A stretch of DNA of 53,581 nt from Shewanella atlantica (GTDB taxonomy: Bacteria > Pseudomonadota > Gammaproteobacteria > Enterobacterales > Shewanellaceae): NCBI RefSeq assembly GCF_003966265.1, contig NZ_RXNV01000019.1, positions 1 through 53,581 of the forward strand. The letters run 5' to 3'. Below are positions 1 to 7,359 of the stretch, piece by piece; position 1 is the first letter of the stretch, and each line of letters begins with the position of its first letter. The position numbers and the translations under genes were made by a program. Under the pieces are notes generated by a model, which was not told the origin of the DNA, ran no database searches, and was given only the letters and a program-made list of their open reading frames with translations.

Positions 1-60
1 TAATGACACATCTATCACTCCACATTCTCCTGCTCAGGGGTGGCAGGAGGTATTAAATAT

Positions 61-115
61 GTGGATCAGTTTTCAATGCAAATTAAGGGGAAAGTGGATC
101 AGTTTTGGATGCAAA
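61..115. repeat. Two direct repeats, probable insertion-sequence end remnant
   Basis: Two 22-bp copies (61-82 and 94-115) differ at only two bases; both begin GTGGATCAGTTTT and end ATGCAAA, 33 bp apart. Multiple short terminal repeats of this kind are typical of IS21-family ends. The second copy abuts the broken integrase coding sequence, so I infer that an insertion sequence entered the integrase. No transposase is visible in the window, so the family call is tentative. Confidence 0.45.
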
Positions 116-120
116 CTAAC

Positions 121-321
121 ACTCATAGGCCTGCTTATCAATTAAGACATACCTACGCCAGCCAGCTACTCATGGCTGGAGCTGAGCCATCGTGGCTAGC
201 AAACCAGATGGGGCATTCGGACTGGGGAATGATCAGAAAAATCTATGCTAAATGGATCAGTTCTGAAAAACCAGATTACGTGAAAGAGATGGCAAAAAAA
301 CTAAACCAAACCTACAAATGA
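121..321 (+). pseudogene. Tyrosine recombinase (phage/island integrase), C-terminal remnant
   Basis: Only the last ~67 residues of a tyrosine integrase remain. They carry the conserved RHTYAS segment (catalytic Arg), the GHSDW box and the nucleophile region IRKIYAKW. The N-terminal DNA-binding domain and most of the catalytic domain are absent; the reading frame runs straight into the GTGGATCAG repeats just upstream. A strong hairpin terminator follows the stop. The remnant faces ybaB end to end, where recR normally follows ybaB in related genomes, so this is probably the right edge of an inserted island. No att site could be demonstrated. Confidence 0.75.
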
Positions 322-346
322 TATTACTAATTGACGACTCATACAT

Positions 347-376
347 AAAAGCTCAAGTAATTTACTTGAGCTTTTT
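347..376 (+). terminator. Hairpin terminator after integrase remnant
   Basis: A 12-bp perfect stem (AAAAGCTCAAGT / ACTTGAGCTTTT, loop of 5) is followed by a T-run on the plus strand. It lies between the convergent integrase remnant and ybaB and could serve both directions. Confidence 0.8.
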
Positions 377-452
377 CTTAGTTTTATTTGGCCCCTAATT
401 GGCCCCGTCATACAGACAGAGCAAAATAGAGGTCAAAAACAATAACTTAGAA

Positions 453-782
453 CTAGAACGGCATCTTCATGCCTGGTGGCAACTGCATGCCCCCGGTCAC
501 TTCAGCCATTCTCTCTTTCTGATTCTCTTCAACACGACGAGCAGCGTCATTACAAGCTGCAGCGATCAAATCTTCTAACATCTCTTTATCGTCTTCTAAC
601 AGGCTTGGATCAATATCCACTTTACGTACACTGTGAGAACCTGTCATTGTCACTTTAACAAGGCCAGCACCGGCTTCACCGGTCACTTCCATACGGGCGA
701 TCTCTTCCTGCACTTTCGCCATTTTATCTTGCATCTGCTGGGCCTGCTTCATCAGGTTACCCATACCGCCTTTTCCAAACAT
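453..782 (-). CDS. ybaB: YbaB/EbfC nucleoid-associated protein
   Basis: This 109-residue protein is the full length of the YbaB/EbfC family, a small dimeric DNA-binding protein of the nucleoid. It starts MFGKGGMGNLMKQAQ, typical of the family, with the long N-terminal helix (residues ~8-32) that forms the dimer pincers. It lies 84 bp downstream of dnaX on the same strand, the usual dnaX-ybaB arrangement. recR, which normally comes next, is not in the window; the integrase remnant occupies that side. Confidence 0.95.
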   Translation of the reverse strand: MFGKGGMGNLMKQAQQMQDKMAKVQEEIARMEVTGEAGAGLVKVTMTGSHSVRKVDIDPSLLEDDKEMLEDLIAAACNDAARRVEENQKERMAEVTGGMQLPPGMKMPF

Positions 783-866
783 ATCTATTTCTCTTCAATT
801 AAGGGTCGATTAAAGTTGGCTCATCTTACTAAAATAATACTGAGAATCAATTAAAGTCGTACAAAG

Positions 867-3740
867 TTATGACTCAGTTAGCGTCTTAAAGTTCGACTTA
901 TCGATAAGCTCAATGGTATTTCCTTTTAAACTCAACAATTCAGGGTTGTAACTTAAACTATCATTTTCAAATTCGGCATCCATCTGACTCATCAGCCATT
1001 GGATGTTGCTATCACTCATCAAGCCTTGCTGGGCCTCGGCAAGTAGCTCCCGGTGAAACCGCTGACGGATCTCTAATGGTGTCTCACGCACCTCATCGAC
1101 ACCCACTTCAATCGTCACCTTAGTTTCATTTTCAAGTGCTCGACTCAAGGCCTCTTCCAACTGAACGATGGCGATATCAGCAGCTAAATGCTTTTGATTG
1201 GGTTTCAATAACAGTGGTATTGGGGAAATAAACTCATGACAAACTGAATTAACAGCAAGTTGCCTGACCCTTCCGCCCACATCCAGCGCCGACATCAAAC
1301 GGTACCATTTAAGATCGATATCATGGCCGGTGATCTCGCCATCGCCTGATACAAGAAGCTTACCGGGCATCAGCTCAGCACTGACATGTGACTCGCTCTG
1401 ACTTACACCCGCCGTAACCGACGTAGATGTATGACTTTGAGTCTGAGCCCCCGCGACTTGCTCTACGTGACTCTCCTCACCCTTAACGGCATCATGAAGC
1501 GGTGTATCAAGCATCTCCTCGGCAGCCTTTGATGACTCACCACTCAATGAAACTGACGATTCTTGCTCCTCCCATGGAGGCCTGTCTTCAATCTGACTAT
1601 CGGCTCCCTCATGCTCCTGAGTTTCCACTTGGTCACCCAGTTCATGTACGCCCTCATCGACAGCATTGGACTCGGACTCACTAAGAGCTGGTTTTCGAGA
1701 CGGTGGCACAAAGCTCTGGCGTTCCGCTTCAGGCTTTTTTCCACCACTCTCCTTAGGTTCACTCTCAACCAATTCTGTTAACAATGAGTCCCGGGCGGCC
1801 AGGACGGCATCTAAAATATCATCTTCAGCAACGTCCGGTGCGGGTGATGTAACGGCAGCGCTATTCCCCTGATTTAGCTCACTGTCGCTTGCTCCGGGGT
1901 TTCCCTGTGCTAAAGAGTCGAAAGGAAGATATTCATCCATCTGCTGTGGATGATCATCATAGGCGTCAGTTTGTGCATCAAATTGAGCATCTTGCGCGGC
2001 GTAATATTCGTCGGGCATAGAGTTCGGCGACGATACACTTAACTCTGGTATGCTTTGCTCTGTCACACTTTCCGGTGTCACCTGAGCCTCTGTTTGCCTG
2101 GTATCATCTGATTGCTTGTCTGTAACTGAGGGCTTAAGCTGCTGAGACTGCGGCTCTTCGTCTTTGCGCTCTATATTTGCGCCAGGATCAACCACAAGAG
2201 TCTCGACCGCAGGAGCATCGTTTACAGCAGCTTCTGTCTCAACAGGCTCAGTCTCTACAGGCTCAGCCTTAACAAATTGTGTTTCAACAATCTTAGGCAC
2301 TTCTGACGCTACACCTTGCACTGCAACGGCTTCGACCGGTGACTCTACCGCTGCGCCCTGCTCCATTCCCTGACTAGAAGCCTGGCTCAATATCAGGGCT
2401 TGCTCACTGTTTAAGCTGTTGAGTAAGTCTGAATCATCATCGCTAGACTCCTGCGATGCTGCCGGACTATCTTCTGAAGAGCCACTGTTTGATGAGCTAT
2501 CTACCAAAGACTGATCTGCTGAAGAGCCATCTACTGAAGACTGCTCTTTTGGAGGGTGAGCGTTCGAATTAACATTATCCCGTTCCAGCTGAGATACAGA
2601 CTTCACTTCAGGTACAGTGATGGTCGCCGGTTCTGCTACCGACCATCGCTTGACCGGCACTTCCGGTACAAAGGTCACGGCTCTTAGCAAGGCCATCTCG
2701 AGTCCGGATTTTGGATCTGGCGCATGGGGAAGATCTTTGCGCCCGGTCAGTAACAGTTGATAATAGAGTTGGATCTGCTCGGGACTTATCTGCTCGGCAA
2801 ATGCGGTGATCTGTTCACTGTAAATTGACAGTTGAGCCGCGGCCGGCGCAAACTGGCTTAGCGTAATTTGGTGTAACAGCTCAAGTAAACTTCGAAGCAC
2901 TTCCTGTGGATCAGCCCCAAAGGAGAGAACCTTAGCAGTTACCTGCATCAGATTTTCAATATCACCTTGAATCAAAGCATTAAGCAAGGTAATGACGTGA
3001 TGCTCATCGATGCTGCCTAACATGGTTTGTACTTGAGTAAGCTTGACCTGACCCGCACCAAAGGCAATCGCCTGATCGGTCAGGCTAAGTGCATCACGCA
3101 TACTGCCATTTGCTGATTTTGCTAATAATTTCAGTGCTTGTGGTTCAAAGCTCAATTGCTCTTGAGAAAGCACATGAGTTAACTGCTGTTCAATCTCTTC
3201 CAGCGTTAAGCTCTTTAAGTTAAATTGCAGACAGCGAGACAACACAGTGACCGGAAGTCGTTGTGGATCAGTGGTCGCGAGCAGGAACTTAACATGTTCA
3301 GGCGGCTCCTCAAGCGTCTTTAACAGGGCATTAAAACTGCTTCTGGATAGCATGTGAACTTCATCGATCAAGTAAACCTTGTAACGCCCTCGACTGGGTC
3401 GGTACTGAACGTTATCTAACAGTTCACGGGTATCATCGACTTTGGTTCTTGAGGCCGCATCGACTTCGATGAGGTCGACAAAACGTCCCTCAGATATCTC
3501 GATACAACTGGAACATTGACCACATGGAGAGGCGGTAACTCCCTTCTCACAATTCAGTCCTTTCGCAAACAGACGGGCTAAACTTGTTTTACCTACACCA
3601 CGGGTACCAGAGAAGAGATAGGCATGATGTAATCTTTGCTGAGAAAGAGCATTGGTTAGAGCATGTAGAACATGCGACTGGCCAACCATTTGCTCGAATG
3701 TAGCAGGGCGCCATTTTCTGGCCAACACCTGATATGACAT
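867..3740 (-). CDS. dnaX: DNA polymerase III subunits tau and gamma (DnaX)
   Basis: Clamp-loader ATPase of the replicative polymerase. The start is the ATG that gives MSYQVLARKWRP, with GGGGAG 4 bases upstream; a TTG four codons earlier is in frame but less likely. The Walker A GTRGVGKT lies near residue 45, a Cys4 zinc cluster at ~64-80 (CGQCSSC) and the DEVH-type Walker B near 127. Residues ~370-800 are a long acidic Ser/Gln/Glu-rich linker, making the protein 957 residues against about 640 in E. coli. The tau C-terminal domain follows (W-x-x-L...GRVRQLA, from ~815). Codons 667-669 sit in a slippery heptamer (separate entry), so a shorter gamma form of about 670 residues is expected. Confidence 0.97.
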   Translation of the reverse strand: MSYQVLARKWRPATFEQMVGQSHVLHALTNALSQQRLHHAYLFSGTRGVGKTSLARLFAKGLNCEKGVTASPCGQCSSCIEISEGRFVDLIEVDAASRTKVDDTRELLDNVQYRPSRGRYKVYLIDEVHMLSRSSFNALLKTLEEPPEHVKFLLATTDPQRLPVTVLSRCLQFNLKSLTLEEIEQQLTHVLSQEQLSFEPQALKLLAKSANGSMRDALSLTDQAIAFGAGQVKLTQVQTMLGSIDEHHVITLLNALIQGDIENLMQVTAKVLSFGADPQEVLRSLLELLHQITLSQFAPAAAQLSIYSEQITAFAEQISPEQIQLYYQLLLTGRKDLPHAPDPKSGLEMALLRAVTFVPEVPVKRWSVAEPATITVPEVKSVSQLERDNVNSNAHPPKEQSSVDGSSADQSLVDSSSNSGSSEDSPAASQESSDDDSDLLNSLNSEQALILSQASSQGMEQGAAVESPVEAVAVQGVASEVPKIVETQFVKAEPVETEPVETEAAVNDAPAVETLVVDPGANIERKDEEPQSQQLKPSVTDKQSDDTRQTEAQVTPESVTEQSIPELSVSSPNSMPDEYYAAQDAQFDAQTDAYDDHPQQMDEYLPFDSLAQGNPGASDSELNQGNSAAVTSPAPDVAEDDILDAVLAARDSLLTELVESEPKESGGKKPEAERQSFVPPSRKPALSESESNAVDEGVHELGDQVETQEHEGADSQIEDRPPWEEQESSVSLSGESSKAAEEMLDTPLHDAVKGEESHVEQVAGAQTQSHTSTSVTAGVSQSESHVSAELMPGKLLVSGDGEITGHDIDLKWYRLMSALDVGGRVRQLAVNSVCHEFISPIPLLLKPNQKHLAADIAIVQLEEALSRALENETKVTIEVGVDEVRETPLEIRQRFHRELLAEAQQGLMSDSNIQWLMSQMDAEFENDSLSYNPELLSLKGNTIELIDKSNFKTLTES
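1734..1754 (-). promoter_or_regulatory. Programmed -1 ribosomal frameshift site in dnaX
   Basis: Read on the minus strand, the heptamer A AAA AAG (1740-1734) is exactly in the dnaX frame (GGA AAA AAG, codons 667-669). An internal Shine-Dalgarno-like AAGGAG (1754-1749) lies 8 bases upstream. After a -1 slip the next codons are GCC TGA, so translation stops one residue after the site. E. coli dnaX has the same heptamer, a similarly placed internal SD and an immediate -1 stop. A downstream stimulatory hairpin is plausible but not clear: AGAGCT pairs with AGCTCT across a long loop. Confidence 0.85.
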
Positions 3741-3849
3741 GGAACTCCCCAAAGTGTCACTTTATCAATTTCGGGAGCATGCTCCTCGGATAGTGGCACA
3801 ATAACATGCCATGCAAAAACTCGCTACCGAGGAACATTTTTACGGATGA

Positions 3850-4404
3850 TTATTCGCCGTCGAACTCACACAGTTTAACGAGCTCAAGATCCATCGCTTG
3901 AAGGCGTTTCTCACCGCCGAGATCGGGCAAAGAGATAACGAATGCGGCGTGGTTTACCTTACCACCTAAGTTTCTGATCAATTTAACAGTGGCTTCGATT
4001 GTACCACCTGTCGCAAGCAGATCATCGATAACAAGCACTTTATCATTTTCATTGATAGCATCGACATGGATCTCTAATACATCGTGACCATACTCAAGCT
4101 CATAGCTTTCCGAAATCGTTTCGCGCGGCAGCTTGCCGGGCTTACGGACAGGAACAAAACCCAGACCGAGTTCGAGGGCTAATGGTGCACCAAATAGAAA
4201 ACCACGCGCCTCTGTGCCGACAACCTTTGTAAAACCTTGGTTCTTATACTTCTCAACCAAGATATCCATTGTCGCCTTATAAGCGGTATGATCTTCCAGC
4301 AAACTTGTCACATCTCGAAAAAGGATCCCAGGTTTTGGATAATCTGGAATGGTTTTTATGCTCTGTTTTATCACTGCTAAGGTGTCGTTATTCATCGATA
4401 TCAT
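3850..4404 (-). CDS. apt: Adenine phosphoribosyltransferase
   Basis: Converts adenine and PRPP to AMP in purine salvage. The 184-residue protein shows the type I PRTase signature VLVIDDLLATGGT (PRPP loop, ~residues 123-135) and the family segments YPKPGILFRDVTSL and VGTEARGFLFG. Two in-frame ATGs three codons apart (4404 and 4395) are possible starts; neither has a strong SD. It is upstream of dnaX on the same strand, 109 bp away. A terminator-like hairpin stands in its leader (separate entry). Confidence 0.96.
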   Translation of the reverse strand: MISMNNDTLAVIKQSIKTIPDYPKPGILFRDVTSLLEDHTAYKATMDILVEKYKNQGFTKVVGTEARGFLFGAPLALELGLGFVPVRKPGKLPRETISESYELEYGHDVLEIHVDAINENDKVLVIDDLLATGGTIEATVKLIRNLGGKVNHAAFVISLPDLGGEKRLQAMDLELVKLCEFDGE

Positions 4405-4438
4405 CTTTTGGTTTCGCCCGCTCTATGAGCTGACTTGT

Positions 4439-4472
4439 AAAAAAATCGGGGTAAAGCTTAAGCCGCTTTACC
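4439..4472 (-). terminator. Terminator-like hairpin in the apt leader
   Basis: On the minus strand an 8-bp stem (GGTAAAGC / GCTTTACC, loop of 7) is followed after four bases by seven T. It ends only ~35 bp before the apt start, leaving no room for a promoter between, so it either ends ybaN transcription very late or acts as an attenuator for apt. Confidence 0.55.
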
Positions 4473-4619
4473 ATGAGTTGCAACAAACTCTGTAGCTAAT
4501 ACCAACAAGAATGGAGGGATAAAGTCACACTTTGACAATTTTTATAGGTAAATTTCGGCAAGTTCCATGGAGATAATTAGGCTAACAAAAAGCGCATATA
4601 GACGGTTTTAGACACAGTA

Positions 4620-4988
4620 TTAATCCTCTAACTCCGGGATATTTCTAAGATATACCCCAAGAGCAATGGCAAAGAAAAGCAGCATAAATTTAACCCAAAC
4701 AAGAGGGACAATTGCAATGCTCAACGCAAAACTGAGCCCACTGACAATGTAAGCTTTTCTTTTAAGACCTTTGCGGATCGCACGTTCACTTTCCCAATGT
4801 TTGAGTGCATCAGAAAACCAGGGATGCTCCATTAACCATTGATATAAGCTATCACTCGAACGAGCGAAGCAGAAAGCGGCCAGGAGAATAAAGGGGACGG
4901 TTGGCAAGATAGGCAGAGGGATCCCAAGTAGACCCAAGGCTAAACTGCACAATCCACAGATTAAATATACCCCACGCTTTAACGCCAT
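4620..4988 (-). CDS. ybaN: YbaN/DUF454 family inner-membrane protein
   Basis: A 122-residue membrane protein of the DUF454 (YbaN) family. The start is ATG at 4988 (MALKRGVYLICG) because GAGGA stands 6 bases before it; an upstream in-frame Met at 5039 lacks such a site. The first hydrophobic stretch (residues ~5-38) contains the family pattern LGLLGIPLPILPTVPF, followed by CFARSS and HPWF segments and a second hydrophobic hairpin (~80-115). The biochemical function of the family is unknown. It is upstream of apt, as in enterobacteria. Confidence 0.88.
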   Translation of the reverse strand: MALKRGVYLICGLCSLALGLLGIPLPILPTVPFILLAAFCFARSSDSLYQWLMEHPWFSDALKHWESERAIRKGLKRKAYIVSGLSFALSIAIVPLVWVKFMLLFFAIALGVYLRNIPELED

Positions 4989-5326
4989 TTTATTCCTCTG
5001 AAAACGATAATGAACAGCCATAATACCCGAATGCTTCATGGGTGAATACCCGAAAAAGGCGATCTAAAAATTGCTGTCTACGGCTGAGATAAGCATTTTT
5101 TACCTTCATAGCATTCCAACATAGTATAAGGGAATAGCTGACGAGTAGATAATTTATAAGCTTGATATGATTGATGGGAGTAACAGCTTAAATCGTGTCA
5201 ATTTTTATAACTAAGGCAAGTCACCACACAAGTCACCACAAGATAAATCTAAGTTCAGAGGTACAAGACAGGAACGCTTTGTCATCCTTGACACTGCGAT
5301 TCGGATAAACCGGATATAACACAAGA

Positions 5327-5446
5327 TTAGAGTATGTCGGTCAACTTTAACCAGGATAGGGTCGCAGGCAAGGTCGGTAATAATAAAACTAGAATAAAAC
5401 CAATAAAATAAACGATGTTAAATGGATCTTTAAAAGGCTGGCTCAT
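5327..5446 (-). CDS. Small single-pass membrane protein, 39 residues, unrecognised
   Basis: A short gene read by hand on the minus strand: ATG at 5446, TAA at 5329-5327. The peptide begins MSQPFKDPFNIVYFIGF, has one hydrophobic helix (residues ~11-25, rich in I, F, L, V), a PTLPATLSW turn and a short amphipathic tail. GAGGAAG stands just upstream of the ATG. A perfect FNR-type palindrome (5477-5492) and a TATAAT box (5508-5503) lie within 60 bp upstream. It is downstream of hvfC on the same strand with a 160-bp gap. I do not recognise the family. Its size and design recall small subunits of respiratory membrane complexes, but that is only a resemblance. Confidence 0.6.
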   Translation of the reverse strand: MSQPFKDPFNIVYFIGFILVLLLPTLPATLSWLKLTDIL

Positions 5447-5476
5447 ACTTCCTCACTCAAATTCAGGGGTGACTTT

Positions 5477-5492
5477 ATTGATCTAGATCAAT
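5477..5492. promoter_or_regulatory. FNR/EtrA-type operator, perfect palindrome
   Basis: ATTGATCTAGATCAAT is a perfect 16-bp palindrome containing the FNR consensus TTGAT-N4-ATCAA with no mismatch. On the minus strand it lies just downstream of a TATAAT box (5508-5503), at about +5 to +20 of the predicted transcript of the 39-residue protein. That position suggests repression by FNR/EtrA, or activation in another direction; the sequence alone does not decide. Confidence 0.7.
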
Positions 5493-5606
5493 TTTTCGCG
5501 CCATTATAGAGTGATGTCAGTCGGATAGAAAGGCTATTTCAACTATTTCCCCAGCTATTATTGCCAATACTATTATTACCAGTGCTAATGTTTCCTATGC
5601 CAAGAG

Positions 5607-6350
5607 TTATCGCTTATCCTCTTTAATCACCCCATTATGCGCCAAGCCCTCTATCATCTCCCGGCATCCCTTAATGAGTATATTTTCTTCCATATCCGGG
5701 TATGTTGAAAATAACCAAGCCACCAGCGTATCGAAGGTGACATTTTCAGATTGAGATAAGTACCCTAATACCTGAGCTGCCAGCGGGTTAAGTCTTAAAA
5801 ATACGACCTCATCTTCACTGTCACGATATAAACAGAAATACTGTGGTGTCGGAGTCGGCGATTGGGGTTGGTAGTGCTCAGATATATGTTCAACATCATA
5901 GGAGTACTGCAAAACTTTAGCGGTGTCGGACAGACAAAGACACTCAGCAGCGACATTTCCCGTAATTTGCCCTTGGGATGGATTATCTTTAGCAACAGAG
6001 ATAACCAACTCCATGTATTCATAATGGGCGAGTTCGAGCAAAAAACCGGGATCATGTGCTTTTAACTCATATTCCGACTGAAGAAAAATAACGAATTCTT
6101 TAGCAATATCGATGAAGATGGGTGATTGGCAATCATGAGTAACAAAGAAATCCTGTACCAAAGCCTGCCAGGCATCCTGAGAATATAAGCTCTTCAGTAC
6201 GGGAAAACCACTGGAAATAAAACCATCGATATTATTGAAAAACAGATCTCTATATATCTTCATCCTTCTTGATTCAGTGCCAATGGGAAGCTGGCGTGAA
6301 GGCTCTTTGATATAATCGATAAATGATTGCTGAACCTTGGTAAAACTCAT
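5607..6350 (-). CDS. hvfC: HvfC-like RiPP maturation partner (DUF2063)
   Basis: This 247-residue protein matches the DUF2063 family, the usual partner of DUF692/MNIO enzymes in copper-metallophore RiPP clusters. The N-terminal part (residues 1-~95: FIDYIKEPS, RMKIYRDLFFNNI, GFPVLKSLY) is the DUF2063 domain; a Phe- and Tyr-rich C-terminal part follows. In studied clusters the partner binds the precursor and presents it to the enzyme. Its ATG overlaps the hvfB stop by one base (TAATG), showing translational coupling. No hydrophobic segment or signal peptide is visible, so a cytoplasmic location is expected. Confidence 0.85.
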   Translation of the reverse strand: MSFTKVQQSFIDYIKEPSRQLPIGTESRRMKIYRDLFFNNIDGFISSGFPVLKSLYSQDAWQALVQDFFVTHDCQSPIFIDIAKEFVIFLQSEYELKAHDPGFLLELAHYEYMELVISVAKDNPSQGQITGNVAAECLCLSDTAKVLQYSYDVEHISEHYQPQSPTPTPQYFCLYRDSEDEVVFLRLNPLAAQVLGYLSQSENVTFDTLVAWLFSTYPDMEENILIKGCREMIEGLAHNGVIKEDKR

Positions 6351-7186
6351 TATGCGCTCCTCGAGAGCAGGCTCGGAACGGCATGCTGATATTCATGGAT
6401 CTGATCGATTTCATTTAGTAATTCAGAGGTTGGGGGGATATTGAAGTCTCTCTCCAAGAGGGTCGGATGCACCCCATGGATTTCATAGCACTCCCGGAGT
6501 AATTGCCACACGGGCGAGATGATATCGGCTCCGTGGGTATCGACGATAAGATCTTCAGCTTCTTCGTAATGGCCGGCAATATGCAGATAAGCAATACGCT
6601 CGGTCGGCATAGATCTTAAAAACTGACTGGCATCATAATGATGGTTAACCGAATTAACATAGATATTGTTCACATCGAGTAAGAGCCTACAATCTGCTTC
6701 ACTTAGCACAGCGTTAACAAATTCAAACTCTGTCATCTCGGCTCCCGGAGCCGCATAAAAAGAGACATTTTCGAGAATCAATGGCCGTTCAAGAATATCT
6801 TCAACCTGCTTGACCCTCTTTACAACATGCATGACCGCCTCCTGCGTGAAGGGAATGGGCATGAGATCATACATATGGCCAGTGCCAGAACAATAACTTA
6901 AGTGCTCTGAATAAGTTGAGATATTATGCAGATCCATAAAAGCTTTTATATCTTTAACAAACTGGATATCGAGAGGGGACGGTCCTCCGATAGACAATGA
7001 TAAGCCATGACAAAAAAAAGGCTTTCTCTCGGTCAGTTGCTTAAATTGGCGTCCAAATTTTCCACCCAGAGTCATCCAGTTTTCTGGAGCCACCTCAAAA
7101 AAATCGATAGCATCAGGAGTCAAGTCGCAAAACTCATCTAACATTTCACGTCTAAGACCAAGGCCGACTTTGGCTTGCTCACTCAT
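6350..7186 (-). CDS. hvfB: HvfB-like multinuclear iron oxidase (MNIO, DUF692), RiPP maturase
   Basis: A 278-residue TIM-barrel enzyme of the DUF692/MNIO family. These iron enzymes oxidise cysteines in a precursor peptide to copper-binding groups (oxazolone/thioamide or thiooxazole in characterised relatives). The start is ATG at 7186 because GGGAG stands 5 bases before it; an upstream Met at 7225 lacks an SD. Family signatures: VGLGLRREML at the start, CHGLSLSIGGPSPLD (His60), YSEHLSY (Glu94, His95), LENVS (Glu139, Asn140), LLLDVNNIYVN (Asp171, Asn173), YLHIAGH (His202, His206) and DTHG (Asp217, His218); these contain the likely metal ligands. It sits between hvfA and hvfC on one strand. Confidence 0.9.
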   Translation of the reverse strand: MSEQAKVGLGLRREMLDEFCDLTPDAIDFFEVAPENWMTLGGKFGRQFKQLTERKPFFCHGLSLSIGGPSPLDIQFVKDIKAFMDLHNISTYSEHLSYCSGTGHMYDLMPIPFTQEAVMHVVKRVKQVEDILERPLILENVSFYAAPGAEMTEFEFVNAVLSEADCRLLLDVNNIYVNSVNHHYDASQFLRSMPTERIAYLHIAGHYEEAEDLIVDTHGADIISPVWQLLRECYEIHGVHPTLLERDFNIPPTSELLNEIDQIHEYQHAVPSLLSRSA

Positions 7187-7258
7187 AGCTTCTCCCAATT
7201 TATGAACATTTAACTCATGACTCACATTAAAAAAGATAAACAGATATACCCGTTTAAA

Positions 7259-7294
7259 GATAATTAAGGCCGGTTAAAACCAGCCTTAATTATC
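7259..7294 (-). terminator. Intercistronic hairpin between hvfA and hvfB
   Basis: A 12-bp perfect stem (GATAATTAAGGC / GCCTTAATTATC) with a further short pairing in the loop. No strong T-run follows on the minus strand. It probably acts as a partial terminator or RNA-stabilising element that keeps precursor mRNA above maturase mRNA. Confidence 0.6.
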
Positions 7295-7359
7295 TCAACA
7301 GAACTCACCATCAATCGAATATGACACGAGAGTGCTTAATAAATGATATTCAGATAAGG

